DNA from: Holothuria scabra
Lineage: Eukaryota; Echinodermata; Holothuroidea; Aspidochirotida; Holothuriidae
DNA: 64,000 nt
Assembly: GCA_037179385.1 (NCBI GenBank)
Contig: CM074180.1
Location: 26,455,455 to 26,519,454, forward strand
Reading direction: 5' to 3'
The notes below the pieces were generated by a model. That model did no database searches, had not been told where the DNA came from, and worked only from the letters and a program-made list of their open reading frames with translations. The translations under genes and the position numbers were made by a program. This document shows positions 1 through 13,400 of the stretch, one piece after another (positions within the stretch are counted from its first letter, which is position 1; every line of letters begins with the position of its first letter).

Positions 1-333
1 TTGAGATAAAATATTTGGGAACAAAAGGAAGATTATTGTCGGCAACAAACATTGCCTCAAAGAGTCAATAGAACGTTGTGTCTCCTTCCTAACACCTCCC
101 TGTTCAGAGTCACATTTTTTAATAGGAATTCTCTTTTTTCCTTTCATCTTTGTGGTCGTCCATACTATCACTGGAACTTGATATATCTGCAAATTGTCAT
201 AACCTTGCGACGTAACACAATTTGTTCCTTGGTAGAACATGGTGAGCCAAGGAAAACAGCATTGCAAGATTTGTAGTTTACATAAAGAAGGTAAAATTTC
301 GAGCCATTATGACTAACAACTTTGAAATTTCAT
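1..333. other. No gene seen
   Basis: AT-rich sequence with no splice-flanked coding block, no recognisable protein motif and no repeat shared with the rest of the window. A short open frame across it has no family resemblance. Confidence 0.4.
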
Positions 334-557
334 AAGTCTCCCCCAGTCATCTCTGGCAAAGAGCCGTTGGGCGAAACCAAGCTCCAAACTGCTTCCGAAG
401 AAGCTATATGTCCTTTGAAGGACAACACTTGACCAACCTCACGGCCCTCAGACCATGGAGGTGTAACTACACTCTAATCTCACCTCCTTGCTCAGACCAT
501 TTACATAAATGGTCTGTTATGTATGTTTCCATTCTTGACTGCATGAAAAGAACAAAG
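334..557 (-). repeat. SINE with U2-like head family, copy A (5'-truncated)
   Basis: This is the reverse complement of the element seen fullest at 30395-30631. Shared blocks on the plus strand include ctctggcaaagagccgttgg, gaaggacaacacttgaccaa and the end gcatgaaaagaacaaag. The U2-like 5' head is cut off after the TGTTCTTTTCAT segment. The body is interrupted at 455-490 by a 36-bp hairpin with a duplicated octamer. Copy B follows 40 bp away in the same orientation. Confidence 0.7.
455..490. mobile_element. 36-bp hairpin mini-element with 8-bp target duplication
   Basis: The insert starts atggaggtgt and ends cacctccttg, so its ends are inverted repeats (GGAGGTG / CACCTCC). It is flanked by the direct octamer ctcagacc at 447-454 and 491-498. 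The uninterrupted site is visible in sister SINE copies (cttcagaccattttcat near 30522; ctcggaccttttac near 714), which carry one octamer and no insert. It resembles the hairpins at 9574, 50372 and 52869. The boundaries can also be read as a 7-bp duplication with the element starting at the C. Confidence 0.7.
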
Positions 558-564
558 TTTGATC

Positions 565-577
565 AGGGAGGTGTGAG
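565..577. mobile_element. Possible half-length hairpin mini-element
   Basis: Thirteen bases (agggaggtgtgag) lie between gtttgatc (557-564) and gtttgaac (578-585), which agree at 7 of 8 positions. The start matches the left end of the hairpin mini-elements, but the inverted right half is missing. It may be a deletion derivative or chance. Confidence 0.35.
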
Positions 578-597
578 GTTTGAACAAGTTTCAAATC

Positions 598-790
598 ATT
601 TTCTAAAGTCCTCCCGACCCTCTGGCAAAGGGCCGTTCGGCGAAACCAAACTTTAAACTGCTTCCCGGAGACGCTATGCGTCCACTGAAGGACAACACTT
701 GAACAACCTCAGGCCCTCGGACCTTTTACATCATTGGTCTGTCATGTATGGCTTCATCCTGGACTGGATGAAAAGAACAGAGTGTAAAAA
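598..790 (-). repeat. SINE with U2-like head family, copy B (5'-truncated)
   Basis: Reverse-complement copy closely matching 30395-30600. Plus-strand blocks include ctaaagtcctcccgaccctc, aaagggccgttcggcgaaac and gatgaaaagaacagag. Only the last bases of the U2-derived head remain. It carries an intact ctcggacc site where copy A has its hairpin insertion. Confidence 0.7.
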
Positions 791-1059
791 AAGTTTGAAA
801 TCAGTTTAAGGGATCTTTTTCATCATGTAATTATATCATAAGCTTCAATGTGACAGGTAGACGTTTGTCCAGAAAACAAACTCAAATTTAGTATGCAGGT
901 CAATTGTGAAATAATCAGTTGAAAGGTGAAGAGTTATTTGATAACTAATGCATTGTGTTCTTCATAATTACCTGATTACTAATACCCTCCGGTCTAAATT
1001 TTGAGGTAAGGTTAGAAAAGGTTCCACCCCTCAACCTTTCATCCGGTTTAATATAGCGA

Positions 1060-1245
1060 TGTCCACCACCCCTTTTACAGTTGTGGGACACTCAATTGCT
1101 ATCCCAACCTATACTCCATTGCTTATGCGGAGCACCACGCACAACGGCAGTAGGTTCCATTCCTCAGTTTGTTGAATCTTTGGTATGTCTCAGCTTGGAA
1201 TCGAACTTGCCCTGGCCTTCCGAGTGATAGTCGTATGCTTCCTCA
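1060..1245 (-). repeat. Diverged tRNA-type SINE
   Basis: Reverse-complement relative of the SINE at 12737-12965. Shared plus-strand pieces are cagttgtgggacactc, gcacaacggcagtaggttcc, aatctttggtatg and the degraded box-B-like segment aatcgaacttgccctggcc. The 3' end and tail are eroded. Confidence 0.55.
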
Positions 1246-2315
1246 AATAGATCACTCTTTCGGGCCCTGTCTACAGCTTGATATGAACAAAGTGGAGAAT
1301 GTGGACTTACCTAAGGGAGTGTGCCAAAGATCTCAAAAGGTTTTATTTCAAACTAATTTCTTCCTCTATCTGGACAGTTTTTGCATGACTTTTTGACGCA
1401 CCCTATAGTCACGTGTGTGATAAATAATCGGCAATCGGTCCTAATCTTCATTAAGTTTTTATCTGTAGACATACTTCATCAAAACTATGATAAACTAATT
1501 CATTTTGAAAATAAGAATTGATTCTCATTTCATATTAGGTAAACACTATATCGACTGCCATCACTGTCCAACACGTTTTCTCTCGTTGACACAAAGTGAG
1601 GGCGTATGTCAACTGAACTGAACACAAGTTCTGACTATTTCGTACAGAATCAACTTTAGTTCTGGCGAGGAACATGCGAGACGTATGTAAGACCTCAGTT
1701 CCCATTGGGACAATGTTCGTCCGCGTTGAAAGAAACCCACATAAAAATTAACTTTTAACTCAGAAAAGGCAAAAATTTACCATGATAAAATCCTGCAGGA
1801 AACGAAAATCAATGGCCTCTCAAGGAAGTTACACCAAGATACATCGACTTTAACGGCCTTCCGCACAAACTGCTAACTTGTAATTTGGAATCCGATTCGT
1901 CTTAAAATGGGAAAACATTCAAAAACAGATTTCCAATTGAAAACCAACAACAGTCTAGAAGGGGCCAGGGTAACGGTACTGGACCTTATCATCACGTAGG
2001 CTATAGAACTTATGTATATGTTGTTACAGTGCAAAACGCGCGCCCTCCTTTGGGATCAAAACAAACCAACACCAACAAATGGAGTGGAATACGCGCATAG
2101 TCTGCTACACGTACAGGGCGAATTCTTATGCGTACATTGTTCCATTGTTGTGCCCCCAAGGATGACGTCAGTGGGTCGTCTATGCATATAGGTCTAGTAT
2201 ATGCAGCATATACTAGCGTTTCGTGGTATGATTTACTATGCTTCACAATACACTTTTGTATTTGTAAGGACGAATTATATGACATGGTTTTGACATTTAC
2301 TGTAGTTTATAATAA
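1246..2315. other. No gene seen; one short perfect hairpin
   Basis: Unannotated AT-rich DNA. The one notable feature is a perfect inverted repeat at about 2192-2214, ctagtatatgc / gcatatactag with a one-base loop. Confidence 0.4.
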
Positions 2316-2852
2316 ACAAAAGAAAGCTCGTCAACTGTTGAAGAAAAAAAGAAAAGAAAAATTGTTGAAATATTGAAACACAAGACGACAGATCCAAGAA
2401 AAAAAAGAAAAGAAAAAGCAGCCCTAAAATCTCGACTTTTCATGTTAAATGAAAAATATTGGGAAACAGTAACATCTTTTGAAGAAGATGCTGTGTTTTT
2501 ATCAAGAAGATTTGCATCTTACAAGTGGTACTTAGGGACAGCTAAATATATTAGGCAAATTAATCGCAAACTTGAACGAATATATGACAACCACGGTCCA
2601 TTTGGGAGAAGGAAAGCTTCATTTTACATTTTTCTGAAATACATGTTTTACGATGCAAATATGTCCGTAAGACACCCAAGATCTCGTCTACCATTCGGGA
2701 TACTAGTCACAAATAGTGTAAGCTCCCCTAGCTCCCTATTCTCCTCAAGATTGACTAGTAGCACAAGTCACGAAAAAAAGTACAAAGTTTGTGATCAAAA
2801 TGCAGAAAATGGGATGAGTGCGGTTTATATATTTCATCTTAAGTATATTTAA
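2316..2852 (+). CDS. Uncharacterised lysine-rich open frame
   Basis: The frame stays open for about 178 codons without a clear starting methionine (a TTG lies at 2373). It contains two KKRKEK-like basic runs, then a charged, probably helical stretch (ALKSRL, LNEKYWETV, INRKLERIYDNHG) and a serine-rich tail. It is the longest low-repeat open frame in the window, but I recognise no family and see no convincing splice sites or promoter. It may be an exon, a transposon remnant or chance. Confidence 0.2.
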   Translation, partial: TKESSSTVEEKKKRKIVEILKHKTTDPRKKRKEKAALKSRLFMLNEKYWETVTSFEEDAVFLSRRFASYKWYLGTAKYIRQINRKLERIYDNHGPFGRRKASFYIFLKYMFYDANMSVRHPRSRLPFGILVTNSVSSPSSLFSSRLTSSTSHEKKYKVCDQNAENGMSAVYIFHLKYI

Positions 2853-4378
2853 CAATTGTAAACCAAACCAGCAGATAAATATGCATCCGCTTTATTCAGA
2901 TGCGCGGTCTCGTATTGATAATTCTCACCTATAAATTTATATAAAACAACCTTTGTTAAACAAGGCTACGGCGACAATAACTACATCAATTGCCATTACA
3001 TTAGCAGCAAAATTTTCATCAAATTTATTTCATTAAAAAATGCCTAAAGTTTCTTCCGCAATGACCTGTTGTTTGCTTTGTTTGTTTCTTCGGTCCTACT
3101 GGTACTAAAACTTTAGCAAGATTCATTTAATAAATATGCACATTCTTTTAATATAACATTGAAAGGTCATTTGGCAGTCTACATTCAACAGTTCAAGCTT
3201 CTTTGCTAAACTTCTTGTCAAGTTTCTTGTGCTTTCAAAGTTCAGGAAAACATTTATTCTGAATAAATTGTTTCTAAAAAGTACAAAACTGAAGTCGTGC
3301 AAAATAACAGAATTCACCATTAAAAGATAGTGTGTCACGAATATGACGACGTTTGGTATTTGATGTAAAAGACAGTAAAACCATAAAACTGTCGCAATTT
3401 CCATCATTATCGTTAAAAATTGACCAATGTACCAGGTAATTTCTGTTTTGCATTTCATCACAAACACAGGGGGTAACCAGTCTTGGCCCTCCGGGAGGGG
3501 GGCAAGATTCAAGAGGTTTCCCGATTTGTACCAGTTGAGCCCACATGCAATGTTTGTGTCTTAGAATCTTACGACCGACTTTTTGGTCCCCTCACCGTTT
3601 TGGGGTATGGGGGACAAGCTGTCCCCTTGGCCATCCCACTACTTGTGCCCCTGTATAAACATAAACTCAATATGCAAATCTGGTTATGTCGACAGAGGGA
3701 CATGCCTTAAATGGCTAATGTTGTTCTTTGTTTTTCCAATCTTCATATCAAGAACAGTTGTAACATTAGTATGCCCCGAGGGTTTTATTTTAAAAGTTTA
3801 AATGATCATTATCAATCACCAAACCATAACCTATCCGATGAGTAATTAAGCGATAATTAAGATGGGGTTAACAAAGGAAATGTCAACATTGTGCAACACT
3901 CCACATCATCATTACACAAGTTACTTCAAAAACATACCCTTTGAAAGGGTATATCTTGAAAACGACAAAAGGTATTCACATAATTCCAACGGATTTTCCT
4001 TAAGAAACCTTGCTCCTGAACTACCGTCCAAGTAAATTCAGGGCTTCTTGCTGACATGTCACATTGGACCAGAAACTGCCGGAAGAGGTATAGAAAACTT
4101 AAATCTTTCCTCGTTATACTTGATCATCATTTTGAAATCTGTATTACCAGAAACATTGTCCTAGTATTCCTTCATATTTGTTCAAGAATTTGATTACGTT
4201 CCCAACTTATATACAGTTTTAAATCCATATCCGTAAAAGCGCTTTACACATAACCTTAAAATATTTTTCATGCATTTCGTACATTAAAATCATAATTATA
4301 ATTCATGAAGCACAGAAAAAAAAGAGTCCCCTGTTCTAATGAACTCAAAACCAGCTTATATCACAAGTCCTGGAGGTC
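2853..4378. other. Intergenic DNA 3' of the DsbA-fold gene
   Basis: No supported coding block. There is a GC-rich dyad near 3484-3506 and a small hairpin around 3609-3625 (ggggaca / tgtcccc). The 3' end and poly(A) signal of the minus-strand gene should lie below 4379; no canonical AATAAA stands out close to the stop. Confidence 0.4.
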
Positions 4379-4491
4379 CTACGGCATCAACATAGGGTCG
4401 ATGATACTTTTAAACTGTGTAAATGTCCAGTCTTGATTGTTGGTCAGAAATACACCATTGAGAAAGACATACGGGGTTCCACTTACTCCTC
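4379..4491 (-). CDS. DsbA-fold gene, exon 5 (last)
   Basis: The acceptor ttgtacag precedes gaggagtaag. The exon completes an arginine codon begun in exon 4, then encodes GVSGTPYVFLNGVFL and FKSIIDPMLMP before TAG. The TP of the cis-proline loop and the final helix are the expected end of a DsbA-type fold. Confidence 0.85.
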
Positions 4492-7400
4492 CTGTACAAA
4501 AATAATTAAAAAAGACTTTGTTAGATGCTTTGGAAAGTGTTTTTCTTAAATGTTTGTCATAGGAGGGAAGGTATTTCTTAAAGTCTTTCGCACGTGCAAA
4601 TATTCAAAAATGGCTCCTTCCGACATGAACTACGGTATGAAGTGGGAGATACTGAGTTGAAGGGGTAGGGAACCAGTGGCATAGCTGGACATTTTTCTAG
4701 GGAAGATAAGCTGCCAAATTTTCCGATTTTTTTCAGTGAAAACACTGTAATGGGGATGTAATTTGCGGCGCGTGAGGCCCTTTTGCCCTTCTGAAGCAAA
4801 TATTTGAAAATGTAGAGCTTCAGTGCAGAAAAGTTGGGATTCTGGGTTTCATATAATGAAAAAAATTGGGGGTTTTCTTAAGAATCTGCATCTCCTATTG
4901 AGAAATCTGATATTGCACGGCGACCAAACATAATTCATGCTACATAATTCTATCTAAGGGCTGCGAATTGATCGAGACTCTTCTACTAGATTTTCAAAGT
5001 CAAGAGCTTGTATTGGAGAAAATTTGGAATTTTGAGAAAAAAAAAAATTATAGAAATAGTACTCTACTTGGCCGGTGTAACTTGATGATCTGGTGTCACA
5101 TATGGCTAATTTCTGATTTTGTCACTTCCAGAGCTCGGAAAAGTTTACCAAACTGAAGATATGAGCGAGCACTACTGCATAATTAATTGCAATTTTACTT
5201 TTTTTGAAACTAATAATTACAAATGAGGAGTTTTTGTTGGATAGAATTAGGAATTTCATGAAAGAAAACTTGAGAAACACACCGTAGTTGACTGGTGTCT
5301 CATATGGCAGTTTTCTGATTTTGTCACTTTCAGAACTCTAAATCGTTTGCCAAACTGAAGGTATACGCAAGCACTGCCGCATTAGGGATTGCAGCTTTCG
5401 CCGCTCGAAGCGCGCTGAATTTTTTTAAAACAAATAATAACAAACATGGAGCTTTTATTGGAGAAAATTTGGAATTTTTGAAAGAAGAGTTGGAAAAATA
5501 CAGTGCAGTTGACTGTCGTCACAAATGGCAAATTTGCAAATTTCCGAATTTTTTAGAGCCAATAAGAACAATCGCAATGCCTCGTGCAGCTAAGCGTCAC
5601 TGGCAACAGCTATTTTGTTAAAATCACTAAGTAAATGTTTTGTGGGTGATACCATTACTCAGTTTCCGCCACAACTGTACTTCAGATACCGTATGGTGGA
5701 AAAAAAAAAGTTTTAAAATTGAACAGAGAGTAATTTAGTTGGTGCAAGAGCGTACTTGAATTAGGGTCTCTTTTAAATGTACACTTTCATCAGAGAGTTG
5801 CAACAGATTGATATTGCAACCAATGTGTTTAAACATCATTTCCACTGCAATTTCCATTGCAACTTTCCATGAGACATTAATTACATTGGGGTTAATGGGG
5901 GTGTTAAAGTAATGTAAAGAGTCTTACTAGAACATCCGTATTTCCATTCGGCTCTAGCGTCCTTGTTACCAAACTTTTCGCTGAACATTCTATGGAATAC
6001 TTGACGAGGAACTCCACAACTCTTTGCAAATTCAGCAAACGTACTGATAAAGAGAAGAAGTAACACCATAAAATATTATTGCAGGTGATTGATTTAGTAT
6101 ATTGTCTGATTCTGGCCAGAGTCTTGATAATTTTGATGAATTCATGATGACCACTGGAAACACTGGAGAGAAATTATAATTGTGGGAAAGAAAGATTTCC
6201 AAATCCAGACCTGTCTGTATTTGAGAGTCTTTCTTTACCCAAATAAATACTATTAAGCGTTAGAAGTGTTCATCATGAATCCATCAAAATTAAACATTAT
6301 AAATAAAATCCATTGAAGGCACAAGATAATAAGAAGGGTCGGAAAGCAAAGAATGTGCATTTGTTTGTTTGCGCGCATGTGTACGTCATATGTGTGATTG
6401 TGTATCCGGCAGGACGGACTAAGGAAGGCTATGGGGTGAAGCTCTCTTACAGCCCCAAGACGTGGGATATAAAAACTCAACAGATTAAATGTCACAACTT
6501 TACCATTTTCAGAGCAGAAAATGGACAGATACCGTACTTTGATTATGCAAAGAGATTTTTTAGAGGAATACATTGAGAAATACTTTGGTAGCTGATAATT
6601 GCAAATTTGAATATGACTATAGAGGGTAGCTTAAGTTGATGAGGATGTTTTATTTCATGGGGAAATGGACGACGAGGGATTTGGAAATGGCAATTCTTTT
6701 CAAGTTATCCTACAGAGGGTTTAACGAATCAACTACTGCGTAAAGTTGTGGAATATTCGGTTATCATTTATCTTGAAAAATGGACATTTATCCCGGGGGG
6801 AGGATCTTGCGAAGGAATGTCTTCCCTATCTTCAACAATTGATAAAACGGACGTAATGTTTCACTATCTCTCGATACTCCGATATTCTGCAAGAAGTAAC
6901 ATCTATCAGATTCTAGTTTCATAATTTCCTCGTAATGACCTCAGCCCTTTATTGGATAGCATTTGCACCAGAATGAGTCCCACCTCGCACACCACTTCCC
7001 CTTCCTCCGACCTACCTCTGTTCTAAGTGTTCTTATCCAGGTGAACTCGAAATTTTCTCAAGTCAATTGTTGTTGCCTAACTGTTAATAGCCATGGCTAA
7101 GAATTGACAGGGAGGAGTCAGCTGCGAAACTCACGGTGATTGTTCGGCCTTGGTATGTTGCCAAGGAGTAAATTTCAGATTTCATGAATTAAAAAATTTG
7201 GAAAAAACCGTGGAATGGTGAAAGTTACCTATCTGGTATAACCTACAACATGCACAAGAGTATGATCGAAGTGGCAGTCAATGGTGCTCTTCTGATATCG
7301 ACTATGAATACGTACGAGAGAGCGGTAAATTTGTTTTACACTTTAAATAAGAAAGTTGTAATGTTTCTCTGTAGTAATTTAGTGACAGACTGCAGCCCTT

Positions 7401-10400
7401 TCATATCACAAAATACATTGTCTCGCTCAGACGAAAAGAAGGCTATAGGCCTGTCCACACAGAATGAATAAATGTCGCAAGGTAAAGTGTGTACTGCTTC
7501 ATAGAAAGTGTTCTGTAGGTAATACAAAGGTTCGATGTACACCTTGAGCAACCTTCCCTCACTATGTTCAACTTGGCTACCATATACAATCCATCGTATT
7601 TTCTACCTTCTAATGTACCGTCAATGGTTTTTCTGTACAGTCCTATCTAGTGTCTAGACTGCATGTGCAGATCCAAGGGGTCCGAACTCCCTGCTCTTGG
7701 CCACCCAAAATTTTGAAACGCCAATTTAAAACATGTGCGTCACTTGAGCGGCAGAGCGGTTATCCTTTCAAATCAGGTATGTTTTTTCATCAAAACGTAT
7801 GAACTATAGCGTGCACGCGACCTCAGAAGTGCTTAAAAATTTTAATTTTCAAATTTGAATAACTCGTTACCATGTATGCGTAGTATCAAAGCTATACAGG
7901 TATATAGCGTCTTCACCAAGTTCGTCGTCGTTGGTTACGGGCACTTTAAGTCAAGGTTGCTTATGAAGAAAAAATCCACCTTGAAGGCTTGAAAACCAAG
8001 ACCTACGGGCTTTTGTGCCGTGGAGTAGCAGAGAGGTCTATTCCAGTTGTTGTGCACCAATGTACATTGTATACGTGATTCACCTGTGCAAAGGTTGATA
8101 TCCCGCTCCAGGTTTTCTGGCTTTCCTCCCACTTGGCATTTTGCTTGCCACTAAATTGAATCGCGGGTACCCAGCCAAAGACGTCAGTTTTGTGTAGCAT
8201 TATAGCTAACTATAGAGTAGTTATCCAGCCAAATTTGAACTGCAGGGCTGTTGTCCCCCCCCCCCGGAAAATTATGGGGGCGGAAGTATCGTTTAATCCC
8301 CCAAATACTGAGGCAAAAAGCCCCTATGTTTCACGGATAAATGTTGTTCAATTCCCATAAAAATTTTCATTGTAGAAAATTCTGTACTATGCCAGAGTGC
8401 ACTAAATTGCATTTCAGGACCTCTGAAATCGCAACCATTTTCAAGAGGGGAGGGGACACACCCTCATACCCTTCCCCCATGCCTGTGGTCACACTATGGA
8501 CGGGGATCCTCTGAAAAAATCCTGTATCCGCCCCTAGACTACCCCTCTTTGTCGATCCACCAATCAATACAGCAATCCACTGCTACCAAAATTGATAATA
8601 TTGTGACGGTGACGGTGGCGGTACTCAAAGAACTAAAACTTATATTTCCCAGTGTTTAAAGAAATCTTCAAAGCATGAGCCCTTCTACGAATTTTACAGA
8701 CAACTGTTTGTGCTTTTGAGCTCAATAATTGCTCAATTTCGCATCAAAATGCCGTAATATTCCGGTTCCAAGAGGGCACCTCTACATCCAGAAACCCATT
8801 CCAACCCCATCCTGAAGAATCAATAGCTGCTTATACTAAGCCGCAATTTCATTCAAATTTTGCCATATAACGTTTTGTATTATATATGAACCATTTTCGA
8901 GTTAAACCAGAACAAAATTCCTCAGTACTGAAGCCGATATCTTTCTTCCGTGTCGCATATATCCTCAAAATGAAGGAAAAGATATCATATCGGACGCATA
9001 GTTGACGTAAGTCAATTTGTTTCAAATTCACATGCACTTTCCCAAAAGTTGACATATTCGAAGAACATGTGTCAACCGTAATTCCACATTTAACGTGACG
9101 TGACACAAAGCCTCCTTTTCGGACGATTCCATTGCCTAACTTGTGAAACAAGAAATTGACGACGTGTAAGCCACATGTGAATGCAGACCTTTAAAATGGC
9201 TTTCTTTGGCACAGTGATGACCTCTTAAAAATTAGGCTAAGTCTTAAGCTAAGTCTTTGGCTAAGTCTTTGGCACAGCGATGACATCTCAAAAATTAGGC
9301 TAAGTCTTCCCACAGACTCAGTCTAACTAGAACATAAAATTTCGCTAACAAAACTATCAATAGTCTGGTATTTGAATATACAGTGCTTTATTTTTGCTGT
9401 CAAATGCACTGCTTTATTTTTGCTGTAAAATGCTGTTATATATAAAACGCATTATTCTTTAAAGCAGTTGAAACGGTTCGAAATGAAATGCACAACAACC
9501 AGATTATTTTTTATCCGTATAGAAATAACTTTCGGTGGTGACGATCATTTCACACGACAATCAACGTTTGACCAGGGAGTTGTAAAACTCCCTGGTTGGA
9601 CCAAACTCTGCCCAGGAAGTTTGGTATTATGAGGTTTTCCAGTCGTAAGAATTTTTTCCTTCGTTGAAAAAATCGTTCCATATTTCAACTCATTAAATTA
9701 TTTTAACTACCGCACCTACAAACTTTCATTATTACTTAAACAACTAATGATCACCTGTGTACCTGCTGCAATGACACAGGTAATAATGCAAGCATGGAAC
9801 ATTTCCACATTAGTCTATGGCGTCATGGTCGCAAATGCTCAGGTTAAAAATTGCGGTGATTCATTTGCATAAACAACATTCTTTAAAGTGAGACACTCAA
9901 TCCCGTTCACCGGCAATACCAACTCTAAAAAGTGAGTGATGTATGGTTATATGGTTAGTTAGCTAGATGGAGTTTTACGACCCAGTTTCCAACCTGCTGG
10001 TTCAAGTCGAGCCGGCCACGGCCTTTTTCCAGTTGTGGCACACTGGCTTGTTTTCCATACACCATTACGTACGCGGAGCATCACGGAAAACGGCAGTAGA
10101 GTCTTTGGTATGACTCGACCTGGGAAGCGAACCCGGGCCATGTATTCCTACATTGGTCAATGCACTTCAATTACATGAGTGCTATCAATTTCCCAAAGGA
10201 GCATGTTTTAGTTACCTAAGCTTTTTTCTTCATTCCAACAAAGAAATATTTAATCCTTTTCAATTGCCTTACGCTTCGTTTTTAATCACACATTGACAAA
10301 CGAATGAGAGTTTTGCGTTGTCTGATGAGTTTTTGAGAGACCAACTCCTATACATAAAATGAAAGTATAGCCCTTATGCATATAAATGATATCACAATGC

Positions 10401-13400
10401 AAAAAGAAGGCGATCCTTTTGAAGAATAACAAACCAACGCTGAAGACATGATTGATCAACCAATTGAATAAGTGGTTGTATACACGTGGGGAGAGTTGTA
10501 CCACATGTTACCCACCGATATATAAATGTCCTTCACAAAGATTAAAGGCACAGACATTTGTGCATAGTCACCATTCAAAGTTACGTCAGTGGTGACGTCA
10601 ATGCATAATCTCGAATAATAATCTCGAACCATTGAGACGAGGTGGAGAACCAATCTTGAATTTGAACGTCCGATGCTTAGGAAAAGGCTGCCTGTAAGAT
10701 TGTGAATTTCAAACCAATAAACGTGACAAGTTTCCCCGGAACAAAAGAACCATTTCATTCCACTCTTACCGCGAAGTCAAGCATAAATAATATATCGATG
10801 CCTACATCATGGAAGTACTCCTTGCGGATAAACATCGAAAAGGTCCCGGAATAATTTGCAACAACGACTGAAGTTTGACGTCTCTATTCTACCATGGCAC
10901 TAAGGGACATGCTTGTTCTCTCTCTACAAAAAATACAACGTGACGAAATGGGCTTAACTGTCCTGCTTATATCTCGTAATGGGAGAATGCAGAGAAAATG
11001 TGTACATTCTGATGTGAATTGTGATGTAAAATAGGAAAACACAACAAAATTTTCCTATTTGTCGTATTTTTGTTTCAAAGGATAAGAAAACATGACAGAT
11101 CCATTTTATTGTCTTGTCTTTGCGTCGACTAGTGGATATGATACTTAGCTTTAGCGCAGCGACGTGCCATGAGAGTTCGGTCTACTTAAATCACGTACTT
11201 GGAGTTGAACGGCTACTCGACACATAACAATTTGAGGAAATTTCGTCGTATTCTTCCGTCACTCAACACAAAAAACTCAACAAAAGAACAACTTTTGTCA
11301 TATTTTCTAATGACGTGGCACATGCAAACAGCACGACAGTTTAGCAACTTTTGTTGTGTTCTTTCGCAAGGAATAATACAATCAAGCAAACTTTGTCGTG
11401 TTTTCTCGTTTCTCGACACAAAAACATGACAACTCAACCAACTTTTGTTGTGTTCTCTCACAAGGAATAGGCTTATGACAATTGAGTAAATTTCGTCGAG
11501 TTTCCTTGTTTGACAAGAGAAAAGACGAAAGTCCATTCAGTGCCACGGTACTATACAGGCGCTCCTTCTGCGATGTCATTTTACGATTGGATGAACTTTT
11601 TGAACTGACCAATAGCAACAACTGTCCTGTAACATTTTGTATGTTTCGACTGAAAGCATCACCTTCGCTACGAGAATTAAGTCAGTGCAAAATGCTTCCT
11701 GAGGTTCAGGAATTTGTAAAAATGAAAGCATGTCTCCTCACACTCTTCAGTTTACTTACCTGATAACCTCAGTCTCGGTTTGATTCACGATGTTCGCATC
11801 TAGAATGAGGTCCTGGTTGGCAAAGGCTTGATTCAAGAAACAAAGTTCTTGTCCAGGGTTCACTTCACTAATGATCCGCGATGTCTGTATAAAAAACACA
11901 AAACATATTCTGAAGTTAATAAAATACAGTGAGGGGACGCACATTGATGATGGAAATCAGCTTACATTATTTCCCTATACCTTTTTGAGTCAATACCAAG
12001 CTACGGTGCATAAATTGAGACTTTCGTTGTGGATGGGGAAACAGCTACTTAGCAGTAGCGGGTCCATAATGTCAAAACTGGGCCGGAGCAAACTAAGGAA
12101 ACAGCATAATTTTTTGGAGGGGGGAAATTTTCAAGCGCAGTGCAAAATCGAGCCTAACGCGTTCATTCCGGTGGGTGGGGATCCAGGTGGGCGAAGCCGT
12201 GTGAGCTCCGAGGTCTTAGCATATGTCTGGATGACAAATTTAGTCTCTGGGGATGTGTATAATCTTTTCGTTTAACCCAGCGTCTAACTGACCTAAGTTG
12301 GGGGCGCAAGTGGATGGGCAAGGCAAAAATCTGAGAGGAAATGCCCCCTCTCGCCCACCGTACTGCCGCTATTACTTCTTCACAATGTCCATACATACAA
12401 GAGGCAACGAGGGCCCCGAAAAATTAGTATTTTGAGGGAAATACTTTTCCGGCGCAGTCGAAACCTAACCTAAAAGACCACTCCAGCGGGTGGGGATCAA
12501 GGACGAAGCCCTGAGGTTTCAGCATATCTCTAGATAAAAAAAATTGAAATTCATTTTGGGGAAAGTGTGAGCGGGGCCAAGGACAAAACCTGAGGATCCC
12601 AAAGCCCCCTCTTTCTCCCAGTAACGCCCCTAATGGCTACATAATTCTCAATAGCCATTCATGAAACATGATGATACATTAGTCCAAGTAAGGGGACTGT
12701 TTTTCCCTTTACCTTATTGCAAAGGCAAGAGGGCTGGTTAGTTAGTTTGATAGAGTTACACGGCCCAGTTCTTAACTTATTGGTTCAAGTCGAGCCGGCC
12801 ACCGCCTTTTTTCCAGTTGTGGCTCACTGGCATCACGCACAACGGCAGTAGGTTCCATTTTTTAGAATCTTTGGTATGACTCGACCTTGAAAGGGAACCC
12901 GGGCCTTCCGCGTGAGAGGTGGATTCTCTCACCGTTAGGCCAAACAAGCGGTCTGGGCAAGGGGGAGGTCACTTACCTAACACCATTGGAGGTAATACAT
13001 AGCTATTGGCATGTATGTATAATGAAAAACTTGGAGCAACTACCGCTATTTTGTAATGAGTTTGAGGAGGTGTATCGCATTACGATGATTCTTATTAGAC
13101 ACATTCATTTATCACTCCCTATAAATACCGAAAATGTTTGAACTGTTTGGCCCATGACCTTGATCAACAAATCAACATTGTCAGGGCAGTAGATACCTCT
13201 TCCGTATGAAACGATTACATTTGTTAGACTAGACAATATATAGATTTTTTCGGGGGGGGGGGGGGATCGGAAGATCCCCGGTCAGAAAAAATGCTAACAG
13301 GATTGTAGTTGCTAGACCCCGGGCCGAATGTAAGTCATTCGAGGCCACAAAATTTACCAAATATAAACCCCGATAAATGATTTTAGAAGCATATTTATTT

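Noticed and set aside
11100..11540. CRISPR-like array
   Set aside because: Repeats are degenerate and unevenly spaced, and the sequence is animal intron DNA.
11199..11763. Several open frames on both strands
   Set aside because: Generated by a ~50-bp tandem repeat.
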